Numbered from the stretch's first letter, positions 14,677-22,643 are shown. The stretch is DNA of 28,757 nucleotides from an uncultured Collinsella sp. (GCA_900542165.1 UQMM01000026.1:1-28757); one strand, 5' to 3'. Made by a program: numbers and translations. Notes: generated from the letters alone by a model not told the origin.

Positions 14677-16088
14677 TATCCGATCGCTCCTTCCATCTCG
14701 AGCTTGATCAGGTTGTTCATCTCGACGGCGTACTCCAGCGGCAGCTCCTTGGAGACCGGGTTCGCAAAGCCGTTGACGATCATGGTGCGGGCCTCTTCCT
14801 CCGAGATACCGCGGCTCATGAGGTAGAACACTTTGTCGTCGCCGATGCGGCCGATGGTGGCCTCGTGGCCGATGTCGACGTTCTTGGCGCGGATGTCCAT
14901 GGCCGGAATAGTGTCGGAGCGGCTCTGGTCGTCGAGCATCAGCGACTGGCAGCTCACGGTTGCCTTGGAGCCCTCGGCCTTGGGCGTCGCCACAATAGAG
15001 CTGCGGAACGTCTGGATGCCGCCGCTCTTGGAGATGCCCTTGGTCTCGACGGTCGCCGAGGTCTCGGGCGCGTTGAGCACGACCTTGCAGCCGGTGTCGA
15101 GGTTCTGCCCGGCGCCGGCAAAGGTGATGCCGGTAAAGCTCGAGCGGGCGCGGCGGCCGTTGAGCACGCTCATGGGGTAGAGGTAGCCCACGTGGCTGCC
15201 GAAGGAGCCGCTGATCCACTCGATGTCGCCGTCCTCGTCCACGCGCGCACGCTTGGTGTTGAGGTTGTACATGTTCTTGGACCAGTTCTCGATGGTCGAG
15301 TAGCGCAGGTGTGCGCGTTTGCCCACAAAGAGCTCCACAGCACCGGCGTGGAGGTTTGCCACGTTGTACTTAGGCGCGGAGCAACCCTCAATGAAGTGCA
15401 GGTCGGCATCGTCCTCGACGATGATGAGCGTGTGCTCAAACTGGCCAGCGCCCTTGGCGTTGAGGCGGAAGTAGCTCTGCAGCGGGAAGTCGAGCTTGGC
15501 GCCCTTGGGCACGTAGACAAACGAGCCGCCCGACCACACGGCACCGTGCAGCGCCGCAAACTTGTGGTCGGTGGGCGGGATGAGCGTCATGAACTTCTCT
15601 TGGATGAGCGGCTCCCACTGCGGGTCGTGCAGGGCCTCCTCGATGCCGGAGTAGACGATGCCCATCTTGGACGCCGTGTCCTGCATGTTGTGGTAGACCA
15701 GCTCGGAGTCGTACTGCGCGCCGACACCCGCTAGGTAGCTGCGCTCGGCCTCGGGGATGCCCAGGCGCTCAAATGTGTTCTTGATGTCGTCGGGCACCGA
15801 CTCCCAGTCGTGTTTTTGGTCGGTGTTGGGCTTGACGTAGGTGACGATGTTGTCCATGTCCAAGCCCTCGATGGAGGGGCCCCACGTCGGATCCGGGAAG
15901 CGGTTGAAAATCTCGAGGGACTTGAGGCGCAGGTCGAGCATCCACTGCGGCTCGTCCTTCTTGGCGCTGATCTCGCGCACGATGTCGGGCGTGATGCCGG
16001 CGTCGAGGCGCTCGAATCCCTCCTCGCCATAGGTGAAGTCGTAGAGGCTGCGGTCGATGTCCGCGACCTCGGTGCGGTTCTTGGTCAT
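14676..16088 (-). CDS. sufB: SufB subunit of the SufBCD scaffold
   Basis: A 470-aa protein, the main Fe-S assembly scaffold with SufC and SufD. It is very typical in length and sequence: GVGAQYDSELVYHNMQ, WSGGSFVYVPKGAKLDFPLQ, EGCSAPKYNVANLHAGAVEL, YRST-type segment RYSTIENWSKNMYNLNTKRA, SCQSLMLDDQSRSDTIPAM (retaining the Cys expected to carry cluster precursors), GHEATIGRIGDDKVFYLMSR and GISEEEARTMIVNGF. It starts 12 bases after the sufC stop and abuts sufD. No intein or frameshift is seen. Confidence 0.97.
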   Translation of the reverse strand: MTKNRTEVADIDRSLYDFTYGEEGFERLDAGITPDIVREISAKKDEPQWMLDLRLKSLEIFNRFPDPTWGPSIEGLDMDNIVTYVKPNTDQKHDWESVPDDIKNTFERLGIPEAERSYLAGVGAQYDSELVYHNMQDTASKMGIVYSGIEEALHDPQWEPLIQEKFMTLIPPTDHKFAALHGAVWSGGSFVYVPKGAKLDFPLQSYFRLNAKGAGQFEHTLIIVEDDADLHFIEGCSAPKYNVANLHAGAVELFVGKRAHLRYSTIENWSKNMYNLNTKRARVDEDGDIEWISGSFGSHVGYLYPMSVLNGRRARSSFTGITFAGAGQNLDTGCKVVLNAPETSATVETKGISKSGGIQTFRSSIVATPKAEGSKATVSCQSLMLDDQSRSDTIPAMDIRAKNVDIGHEATIGRIGDDKVFYLMSRGISEEEARTMIVNGFANPVSKELPLEYAVEMNNLIKLEMEGAIG

Positions 16089-16100
16089 TGCGTCGCCCCT

Positions 16101-16901
16101 TTACGCCTGCTGCTCGGCAGCGGCGGCTTCGGCCTGGGCGCGCTGCTCGGCGGCCTCGCGCTCGAAGGTCTCAAAACCGTTCTTGTCGATCCAGGGAATG
16201 AGCGAGGCGTCGTCCTCGCGTACGATGTGGCCCTTGACCATAACGTGGACGCGGTCGACATCCAGGTGCTCCAGGATGCGCGTGTTGTGCGTGATGATGA
16301 GCATGGAGCCGTCGCAGCTCTTGCGGTAGGCGTCCATGCCGTGGCTGACGGTGGAAAGCGCGTCGACGTCCAGACCAGAGTCGGTCTCGTCGAGGATGGC
16401 GAGCTTGGGCTGCAGCAGCAGAAGCTGGAGCATTTCGACCTTCTTCTTCTCGCCGCCCGAGAAGCCCACGCCCAGCTCGCGGTTGAGATAGGCGGTATCC
16501 ATGTTGAGCTCGGCCGCGAGCTCCTTCACGCGGCGGCGGAACTCCTTGCCCTTCATCTCCAGGCCGGGGCGGCCGGCGATGCTGGCGCGCAAAAAGCTCG
16601 ACAGCGGCACGCCCGGAATTTCGACCGGAGCCTGGAAGCTCAGGAACAGGCCGGCGCGTGAACGCTTGTCGGTGGTGAGCTCGGTGATGTCCTGGCCGTC
16701 AAAGACGATGCGGCCGTCGTTGACGGTATAGACGGGGTCGCCCATGACCAGGTGGCCGAGGGTGGACTTGCCGGCGCCGTTGGGGCCCATCAGCACGTGG
16801 GTCTCGCCGGCGGCGACGTTGAGGTTGACGTTGTGGAGGATGGTCTTCTCGTCCACGGAGGCGGTCAGACCTTCGATGGAAAGCAGCGGATTTGCGCTCA
16901 T
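16101..16901 (-). CDS. sufC: SufC ATPase of the SufBCD complex
   Basis: A 266-aa cytosolic ABC-type ATPase that drives SufBD rearrangement. It has Walker A MGPNGAGKST (38-47), Q-loop LFLSFQAPVEIPGV, signature GVGFSGGEKKKVEMLQ (144-159) and Walker B LAILDETDSGLD (167-178), and ends in an Ala/Glu/Gln-rich tail. It is the first gene of the operon. The ATG at 16901 is preferred because AGAGGGA lies 5 bases upstream; an in-frame ATG at 16931 has no site. Transcription probably starts in the rrf2 intergenic region. Confidence 0.96.
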   Translation of the reverse strand: MSANPLLSIEGLTASVDEKTILHNVNLNVAAGETHVLMGPNGAGKSTLGHLVMGDPVYTVNDGRIVFDGQDITELTTDKRSRAGLFLSFQAPVEIPGVPLSSFLRASIAGRPGLEMKGKEFRRRVKELAAELNMDTAYLNRELGVGFSGGEKKKVEMLQLLLLQPKLAILDETDSGLDVDALSTVSHGMDAYRKSCDGSMLIITHNTRILEHLDVDRVHVMVKGHIVREDDASLIPWIDKNGFETFEREAAEQRAQAEAAAAEQQA

Positions 16902-16919
16902 GCTGTCCCTCTCTGTATA

Positions 16920-16941
16920 TGGTGTACTCATAGGTGTACTA
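16920..16941. repeat. Short direct repeat in the sufC leader
   Basis: GGTGTACT occurs at 16921-16928 and 16933-16940 with a 12-base period. It lies between the predicted suf promoter and the sufC ribosome-binding site. Confidence 0.45.
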
Positions 16942-16965
16942 AACCCTAGGAATCTTCTCGGAATA

Positions 16966-16993
16966 AAGTTACTATGGGTTCGGCGTTAGTCAA
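16966..16993 (-). promoter_or_regulatory. Predicted suf operon promoter
   Basis: On the minus strand TTGACT (16993-16988) and TAACTT (16971-16966) are separated by 16 bp, giving a leader of roughly 60 bases to sufC. The -35 is good and the -10 is weak. Confidence 0.45.
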
Positions 16994-17029
16994 GGGAAAA
17001 CCCGACTAATCCACTCGACTTTTTAGATG

Positions 17030-17104
17030 TGGGACATAATAATCAGGCTTGTTTGCCCCGCGTGCATAAGATTTGGGACAAACAAAGCTGGTTATATTGT
17101 CCCA
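17030..17104 (+). promoter_or_regulatory. Candidate operator and promoter of rrf2
   Basis: TGGGACAA (17074-17081) and TTGTCCCA (17097-17104) form an 8-bp inverted pair spaced 22-23 bases centre to centre, about two helical turns. A further TGGGACA lies at 17030-17036. A -10-like TATATT (17093-17098) overlaps the right arm, so a bound protein would block rrf2 transcription. Binding by the Rrf2 protein is an inference from position only. Confidence 0.45.
17067..17081 (+). repeat. 15-bp repeat copy 2, rrf2 promoter region
   Basis: TAAGATTTGGGACAA, the same word as at 11638-11652. It includes the left arm of the inverted TGGGACAA pair. Confidence 0.5.
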
Positions 17105-17124
17105 GATGCGATGGGAGGGTAGGT

Positions 17125-17556
17125 ATGCTCATTTCTTCCAAGGGCCGCTATGCCCTCCGACTGATGATCTATATCGCGGCGCTCGGTGACGCCGAGGGCA
17201 AGATTGCCCTGCGCGAGGTTGCCGACCGCGAGCATATCTCACAAAAGTATTTGGAGCAGCTGGTTCGTCCGCTTATGAAGGCGGGCCTGCTTAAGAGCGT
17301 GCGCGGCAAGGGCGGTGGCTACATGATGGCCAAGGACCCCGCCGAGGTGCGTGCCGGCGACATCCTGCGTGCCGTCGAAGGCAGCACGGCTCCGGTGGCG
17401 TGCGATGGCATCGACAACAGCTGCGCCCGCAGCGACCTGTGTTCCACCGTCAAGTTCTGGCGCGGTTTGGACGACGTGATCGAAAAGTACGTCGACGGCG
17501 TGACGTTGGCCGACTTGGCCGCCGTTCCCGAGATCAACTTTGACATTAAGCTGTAG
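17125..17556 (+). CDS. Rrf2-family regulator, IscR/SufR-like
   Basis: A 143-aa winged-helix regulator. Residues 1-65 are the Rrf2 DNA-binding domain (MLISSKGRYALRLMIYIAAL, then ISQKYLEQLVRPLMKAGLLK and the wing SVRGKGGGYMMAK). Cysteines 93, 100 and 106 (C-x6-C-x5-C) match the three-Cys cluster site of IscR-type sensors closely (IscR has C-x5-C-x5-C); the His ligand used in IscR is not seen. The ATG at 17125 is chosen because GGGAGGGT precedes it; an in-frame GTG at 17029 would run through the promoter and operator. It is divergent from suf, so regulation of suf in response to Fe-S status is the natural inference. No terminator is obvious after it. Confidence 0.9.
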   Translation: MLISSKGRYALRLMIYIAALGDAEGKIALREVADREHISQKYLEQLVRPLMKAGLLKSVRGKGGGYMMAKDPAEVRAGDILRAVEGSTAPVACDGIDNSCARSDLCSTVKFWRGLDDVIEKYVDGVTLADLAAVPEINFDIKL

Positions 17557-17695
17557 GTTGAGCGCAATTCCTTAAGATTTCGCGGAGGGTTGTTGCCGTT
17601 TACCGAGGGGTTGTTGTGTAACAACGGGCGAGCTGCAATACTGATTTTTATCTTTGCAAACTGAACTTTAATTACACCAATGCAGGGAGGATCTT

Positions 17696-19522
17696 ATGCA
17701 GCCCAAGCATTCTGCTATTGTCGCGGGCCTGACGTTGGCGCTTTCGTTTGGCGCCGTTTCCGCGCCGGCACCCGCCGCTGCCGAGGAGCCCACGCCGGGC
17801 GTTGCCTCGGATGCCACCGATATCGATAAGGGTCTCTACACCCAGCAGTCCTTCTCGGGCGTGCTGAGGTCGGTCCAGGGCGTTTCGTTTGTCAACGTGA
17901 CTCCCGAGATGAAGTACTTTACCAAGTACGAGAGCCATGGCAACTACAACCAGGGCTTTTCGTACGGTGACGGCTATAACGCACTGGGCTACTATCAGTT
18001 TGATCGCCGCTGGTCGCTCATTCCGTTTATGAAGCAGGTCTACAACTACAGCCCTGAAAAATACAGCATGCTCAAGGATGCGATTGATCGCGGCAGCGAG
18101 ATTTCCAACACGAGCAATGCCATGTACGAGAACGGTCAGCTCACCGAGTTGGGCCATATCGCTCAGGATGCCTTCCAAGGTGCGTACAACACCGATCCTG
18201 TTGAGTTCTCAGCACTTCAAGATGCCTATGCGTACAACTCGTACTATGCGGTGACCGAGGCGTGGCTCAAGAGCGGCCTGGGCATTGATATTTCGGGCCG
18301 CGCCGATTGCGTCAAGGGCATGGTGTGGAGCATCACCAACATGTGCGGCACCGGTGGTTGCAGGGACTTCTTCCGCTGGGCGAATCTTTCCAACGATATG
18401 TCCGACCGCGAGTTTGTGACGGCGCTCTCCAATAGTGTGGTCAACAATGTCGCCACTAAGTTTTCGAGTCAGCCCCAGTATCATGAGGGCTGGAAGAACC
18501 GCTACCGCAACGAGCTGAAGGACTGCTTGGTTTATATCGCCGAGGACGAGGCTGCCGCCGCGACGCCCGTGCAGTCCGAGCCCACACCGGCGCCCTCGCC
18601 GACACCTGATTCGAATGACGACTCGAGTGACGATGCTAACGATGACAGGATGGATGCGCCCTCGACCGATGCTGACGGTAATGGCTCTGCTGGTGGCACT
18701 ACCAACGACGGCTCTACCTCGAACGGCTCTACCTCGAACGGCTCCAATTCGAACGGCTCTGCTGCGGGCGATTCGCCTTCAAGCTCTGCCGGCAATACGG
18801 ACAGCGACGCTTCTGGTTCGACCGGCGCTGACACCTCTAACTCATCTACCGGCTCGAGCGATTCGTCCGTTGACACCGGCTCTAACAACGGCTCCGGCTC
18901 TGACACGACCCCTGATTCCGATGCTTCCAAGGACGACTCGAATAAGGCGCCGGACGCTCCCGTTGCTTCGCCGGACAAGAAGCCTTCTTTCTCCGAGCAG
19001 CTTGGCTCTACGCTGGGTTCTTCGCTGATGGCTGGCGTCAATAACGGCTCGGCCCAGAACAAGGACAACTCTGATCAGGGTTCCACGGAAAAGACCGAGG
19101 CCGCAAGGGACGACTCCAAGGACAAGGCTTCCGAGGTGACCGAATTCGATAAGGGTTCTAGCTCTGAGGAGAAGAACGAGAAGTCCGCTCAGAAGAAGGA
19201 CGAGGATAAGAAGTCTGAATCTGAGAAGAAGGACGAGAGCAAGACCGAGGGCGAAAAGAAACAGTCCGAAGACGACGACAAGAGCGGCGCTGATAACCAG
19301 AATCAGGATCAAAATGACTCCAAGACGGTGACCACTACAACCACGACGACTACAACGACCAAGTCATCTGGCGGCAATATGCCAAAGACGGGCGACTTGA
19401 TCGTGATGGCGAGCCTTGCCAGTGCGAGCTTGGCTACGCTGGGCGCTACGTCCATCGTGAGCGGTAAGCATAAGCTCGATCAGCAGAAGAAGAATTCTGG
19501 GGAGGATGGCTCGGAGGAGTAA
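17696..19522 (+). CDS. Sortase-anchored surface protein with lysozyme-like N-domain
   Basis: A 608-aa secreted protein. Residues 1-29 form a signal peptide (hydrophobic core IVAGLTLALSFGAVSA, likely cut after APAAA). Residues ~66-285 form a globular domain whose KYESHGNYNQGFSYGDGYNA and LGYYQFDRRW resemble the Glu-Ser...GxYQF core of lytic transglycosylase and Rpf folds; E79 would be the catalytic acid. This is an inference. About 270 residues of Ser/Asp/Asn/Gly- then Lys/Glu-rich stalk follow, including SNGST repeats and a run of ten Thr. The end is a sorting signal: MPKTG (562-566), a hydrophobic stretch and a basic tail GKHKLDQQKK. GGGAGG lies 5 bases before the ATG. It is likely wall-anchored, with a strong terminator downstream. 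Confidence 0.85.
   Translation: MQPKHSAIVAGLTLALSFGAVSAPAPAAAEEPTPGVASDATDIDKGLYTQQSFSGVLRSVQGVSFVNVTPEMKYFTKYESHGNYNQGFSYGDGYNALGYYQFDRRWSLIPFMKQVYNYSPEKYSMLKDAIDRGSEISNTSNAMYENGQLTELGHIAQDAFQGAYNTDPVEFSALQDAYAYNSYYAVTEAWLKSGLGIDISGRADCVKGMVWSITNMCGTGGCRDFFRWANLSNDMSDREFVTALSNSVVNNVATKFSSQPQYHEGWKNRYRNELKDCLVYIAEDEAAAATPVQSEPTPAPSPTPDSNDDSSDDANDDRMDAPSTDADGNGSAGGTTNDGSTSNGSTSNGSNSNGSAAGDSPSSSAGNTDSDASGSTGADTSNSSTGSSDSSVDTGSNNGSGSDTTPDSDASKDDSNKAPDAPVASPDKKPSFSEQLGSTLGSSLMAGVNNGSAQNKDNSDQGSTEKTEAARDDSKDKASEVTEFDKGSSSEEKNEKSAQKKDEDKKSESEKKDESKTEGEKKQSEDDDKSGADNQNQDQNDSKTVTTTTTTTTTTKSSGGNMPKTGDLIVMASLASASLATLGATSIVSGKHKLDQQKKNSGEDGSEE
18711..18760 (+). repeat. 15-bp coding tandem repeat
   Basis: Three units of GCTCTACCTCGAACG type, the third diverged, encode the STSNG/NSNG repeat in the stalk of the surface protein. 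Unit number could vary between strains. Confidence 0.7.
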
Positions 19523-19552
19523 TCTTTCAGATCGTTTTCTATAAGAGTTAAG

Positions 19553-19590
19553 GACGGGGTCCGGTGCGGCGGCATCGGGCCTCGTTTTTG
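19553..19590 (+). terminator. Terminator after the surface protein gene
   Basis: ACGGGGTCCGGTGC pairs with GCATCGGGCCTCGT through all 14 positions (three G-U pairs) and is followed by T5. Confidence 0.85.
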
Positions 19591-19662
19591 TTGTGCAACG
19601 ATTTGTTATGCCCCCCCGGGGCGTCAGTTGCTACCGTTGCCCGAAACCTTTGCAGGTCGATA

Positions 19663-19690
19663 TTGTTGCGCTCCGCCTGCTCGTTACAAT
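19663..19690 (+). promoter_or_regulatory. Predicted promoter of the ATPase gene
   Basis: TTGTTG (19663-19668) and TACAAT (19685-19690) with a 16-bp spacer, about 34 bases before the GTG start. Four GTTGC/GCAAC words lie between 19595 and 19669. Confidence 0.5.
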
Positions 19691-19723
19691 AGGCATCGTG
19701 CTGCGTTAGAGGGAGAGTTTACG

Positions 19724-21523
19724 GTGTCTGAACAGGTGAATTGTGGTTTTACTCATGCGTTTGGTGCGCGGTTGCTCAATCATGCGGATAACGCAGCTCT
19801 ACCGGTTGATGTTCACGACTTTTCCGATGCAATCAATCGGTATTTACTCGTCGATAAGACCATGTTTATTGCCGATATGTTGGATTGTGAGGCATCCGTC
19901 GCGTTTTGCTGCCGACCCAAGGGTTTTGGCAAGAGCATGAACTTGTCGATGCTCAAATGCTATTTGGAACGACCTGATCACCGGCGGCCGGATCGAAGCC
20001 CGTTCGTCTGCACCCAGATTTGGCAGGCGGGTGGCGGTCGCTATCGTGATGAGTACGCGTGTTATCCGGTCATCATGCTCGACTTTTCAGCTGTCGCTGT
20101 GAGGCGCGACGCTGATGCTGCGGCGGCTATTCGCAGCGCCGTCGCGCACGAGTGCGCCCGATTGCTGCCGCTGCTTGCCGCGCCTGATCTGTCAAGACGT
20201 GAGGTTCGTCTTATCGAGAGGGCGGCGCGTGGGGTGGCCAGCGATAGAGAGATCGATGCGGCGCTAGGCGTGCTTATTAAGCTGCTCCAGACAGCTTTCG
20301 ATGAGCAGGTTGTTCTTCTGATAGACGACTACGACGCGGTATGTCCAAAGCGTTTGGACGCTAAGGACTACGGTAGCATGGATTCCCTAGAGTCGCTCAG
20401 CCGGATGTTGTTCGACACCATTGCCGACGCCGGCGATTTGTTGCGATTGACGTGCCTTATGGGCGAGCGCCCCGGTCCTGCCGAGTTTGCGTTGTCCCAA
20501 CGTGGGGTTTCCTATCGGTCGGCGACGCCGCTGTCGAGTTGGTGTGATCGATGGTTCGGTTTTTCGGACGACGAAGTCCAGGTACTGTTGGATCGCATCG
20601 GTCGCAACGGCTGTCTGGATGACGCGCGTGAGTGGCTCGAGGGTTATCTGTTTGGTGGTTTTTATTGTTCGATCCCGGAGCGTGTGGTGGACTACGCACA
20701 TCGCGGTTGCGTCGCGCCCGTTCGGACAGATCTGTATGGTTGCGCCGATCGTCTGAGCGCATACGTCGGTGACTGGAATCTCATGCGCCTGTCCGCATTG
20801 TTCGATTTGCTTGAGCCGCATGGGTTTATTGAGGCGTCGGTGCATGTGCATGCCGAGGAGGCCGATGCCGCCAAGCCCGAAGATATCTGGACTGCGCTGT
20901 ATCTGTCTGGATTCCTTACCACGGACATGACGGGGCATTCGGAGGACGGCGTGCGCCTTCGTTCCCTGCGTCTGCCTAACAACGAAGTACGTCAGGCGCT
21001 CCGTCTTGTAATTCTGGAATGGTTTGAGTGCGCCGTTGAGGACGTTCGAGTTATCGACTCGTTCCATGACGGGCTGTGTCGTGGAGACGAGGACGCTGTA
21101 AAGCAAGCTTTGAGCTGTGCTATCGGCGATCTGGGCATCGATGTGGGCCAATCAGATATGCCGACAGCCTATCATCTGGCGCTGCAGGGGCTCTGCTTTG
21201 GACTGCCCGGCTATTGCAATCCCAGCTCCAAGCGAAGTGGCGTTTCGGATCGCTGGGATATCCAGGTGATTCCCACCGGTCGGGTGTTTGACGTGGCCGA
21301 CACGCTCGGCATACTCGACGAGCGCCCGCTGATAACGATCAACATGATGTACGACCCTGGCGTCGATGCCCTGGGCCTAGAACTGTTAGCGGTTCAGGCG
21401 CTGCTCGAAATCGAGCGCAACGGCATCGATGATATTCGCGTGCCACGCCCCGCCGTCGGGCGGATGCGCTGGGGCTTTGGCTTTGACGGGCAGCGTGTGT
21501 CCGTGGTGTGCCAACGGTTGTAG
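19724..21523 (+). CDS. AAA-ATPase-like protein with degenerate PD-(D/E)XK domain
   Basis: A 599-aa protein. Residues 30-85 match the predicted AAA-ATPase family often fused to DUF1703 nucleases: YLLVDKTMFIADMLD, P-loop CCRPKGFGKSMNLSMLK (62-78) and Walker B VVLLIDDYDAV (196-206; the usual DEYD is DDYD). The C-terminal ~110 residues occupy the place of the PD-(D/E)XK nuclease. An Asp remains in SDRWDIQVIP (~508-517), but the ExK strand reads LITINMMYD, so catalysis is probably lost. The GTG at 19724 is chosen because GAGGGAG precedes it. It is monocistronic. The family is abundant and multicopy in gut anaerobes; its function is unknown. It has been annotated variously as a nuclease or an ATPase. 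Confidence 0.8.
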   Translation: MSEQVNCGFTHAFGARLLNHADNAALPVDVHDFSDAINRYLLVDKTMFIADMLDCEASVAFCCRPKGFGKSMNLSMLKCYLERPDHRRPDRSPFVCTQIWQAGGGRYRDEYACYPVIMLDFSAVAVRRDADAAAAIRSAVAHECARLLPLLAAPDLSRREVRLIERAARGVASDREIDAALGVLIKLLQTAFDEQVVLLIDDYDAVCPKRLDAKDYGSMDSLESLSRMLFDTIADAGDLLRLTCLMGERPGPAEFALSQRGVSYRSATPLSSWCDRWFGFSDDEVQVLLDRIGRNGCLDDAREWLEGYLFGGFYCSIPERVVDYAHRGCVAPVRTDLYGCADRLSAYVGDWNLMRLSALFDLLEPHGFIEASVHVHAEEADAAKPEDIWTALYLSGFLTTDMTGHSEDGVRLRSLRLPNNEVRQALRLVILEWFECAVEDVRVIDSFHDGLCRGDEDAVKQALSCAIGDLGIDVGQSDMPTAYHLALQGLCFGLPGYCNPSSKRSGVSDRWDIQVIPTGRVFDVADTLGILDERPLITINMMYDPGVDALGLELLAVQALLEIERNGIDDIRVPRPAVGRMRWGFGFDGQRVSVVCQRL

Positions 21524-21540
21524 GGGATGGCGAAAGCCCT

Positions 21541-22563
21541 TTACTGCTCCGCGTCCTTCATGGGCGGCATGGGCTTCCAGTTGGGATCCTTGACGATCTT
21601 GCGGGCGTCCTTCATGCCTCGGCGCAGCGCCGGAATGCCGGTCTTAAAGCACTTGTCAACGGCGGCCAGGCGAATGAATTCCTTGCAGAAGGTCGCGGCA
21701 TTGCCCAGGCGGAACAGCATGGGGTGGTAGTCACCGTAGATCTGCATATAGCGAGCGAGGAAGCCTCGGTTGCGCATGATGTAGTAGCGGTTGGTGTCGC
21801 TCGTGGAGTTGAGCTGTCGTTTGCCGGCGATGTCCCAGTTAGAGACGGCGCGGGCGCGCTTGAGCACCACGTCGGCAACAACGGCGGCGGGGAAGTGCTG
21901 GCTGGCCACGTAGCCGTAGCAGGCATCGTCGCCGTAGATAAAGAAGCGCGCGTCGGGCAGGCCGATCTTGTCGACCACGCGGCGCGAGAACATGCCGCCC
22001 TCAAAGCACAGCTGGTTCATGGCGCGGTAGCCCTCGGGGCCCAAGTCCCACTTGGCGACAGGGTTGGGAATGCCGAGCGAAAGGATGAGTTGGTATTGCC
22101 AAAAGAAGGCGCCGCCGTCGAAGTCCAGGCGCGAACCCTGGATAACATCGTAGCGGTCAGTCCATTTGGCCAAGCGCTCGATGCCTTCGGGGATGACGAG
22201 CACGTCGTCGTCCATCACCCAGAACCACTGGGCGCCCAGGTCGTAGGCGCATTTAGTGCCGGCGGAGAAGCCGCCTGCACCGCCGCCGTTTTCGAGCTGC
22301 GGGGCGTAGATGACACGGTCGGTGCCGCACTGCGCGTCGGGCTGCTCGGTGTCGATGCCCCACAGGTTGGCCACGCGCTCGTTGAATGCGGTGCACATGG
22401 CCTCGGTCTCGCGCGAATTCTCGTTATCGACAATCACGATGCGCCAGGGCGTTGCCGTGAGCTCGGTCATGGAATCGAACAAGTTGGCCAGGAGTTCCTG
22501 ACGCTTGTACGTAACGACGACGATGGCGAGCTTATCGATGGGAGCGGGAAGGGTTGAAGGCAT
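21541..22563 (-). CDS. GT2 glycosyltransferase, galactofuranosyl/rhamnosyl-transferase-like
   Basis: A 340-aa enzyme. The N-terminal GT-A strand AIVVVTYKRQELL (13-25) is followed by IVIVDNENSRET, then the distinctive NGGGAGGFSAGTKCA (92-105) and the metal-binding DDD at 118-120 in WFWVMDDDVLV. YGDDACYGYVA (210-220) is the expected acceptor-side acid region. The GGAGGF plus DDD pattern is typical of GlfT-like galactofuranosyl and related rhamnosyl transferases that use nucleotide sugars at the inner membrane face; the actual donor is unknown. No membrane helix is obvious. It converges on the ATPase gene with a 17-base gap. A TACAAT -10 and a perfect palindrome lie upstream. Confidence 0.88.
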   Translation of the reverse strand: MPSTLPAPIDKLAIVVVTYKRQELLANLFDSMTELTATPWRIVIVDNENSRETEAMCTAFNERVANLWGIDTEQPDAQCGTDRVIYAPQLENGGGAGGFSAGTKCAYDLGAQWFWVMDDDVLVIPEGIERLAKWTDRYDVIQGSRLDFDGGAFFWQYQLILSLGIPNPVAKWDLGPEGYRAMNQLCFEGGMFSRRVVDKIGLPDARFFIYGDDACYGYVASQHFPAAVVADVVLKRARAVSNWDIAGKRQLNSTSDTNRYYIMRNRGFLARYMQIYGDYHPMLFRLGNAATFCKEFIRLAAVDKCFKTGIPALRRGMKDARKIVKDPNWKPMPPMKDAEQ

Positions 22564-22616
22564 GAACGAGAATATCCTTTCGCGTGGGCAGCATATCGGC
22601 CCTGCGGAATAAACAG

Positions 22617-22643
22617 CGTGTCCCATGGGACACGTCTATTGTA
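22617..22643 (-). promoter_or_regulatory. Palindromic operator at the glycosyltransferase promoter
   Basis: CGTGTCCCATGGGACACG (22617-22634) is a perfect 18-bp palindrome placed just downstream of a minus-strand -10 box TACAAT (22643-22638), so it would cover the transcription start. No good -35 is visible. The position suits a repressor. Confidence 0.5.

Noticed and set aside
14677..15219. N-terminal extension of sufD through sufB
   Set aside because: The stretch is an alternative frame of sufB. The TAATG junction gives a normal SufD start.
17029..17124. Upstream GTG start for the Rrf2 regulator
   Set aside because: It would translate the promoter/operator region; the ATG at 17125 has a strong site and matches the family's N-terminus.
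18711..18760. CRISPR-like repeat array
   Set aside because: Direct 15-bp units without spacers, in frame and coding for a Ser/Asn/Gly stalk. No CRISPR array was seen anywhere in the window.
21527..21543. Terminator between the ATPase gene and the convergent glycosyltransferase gene
   Set aside because: Only a 3-bp GGC-GAAA-GCC stem and three T; too weak to call.
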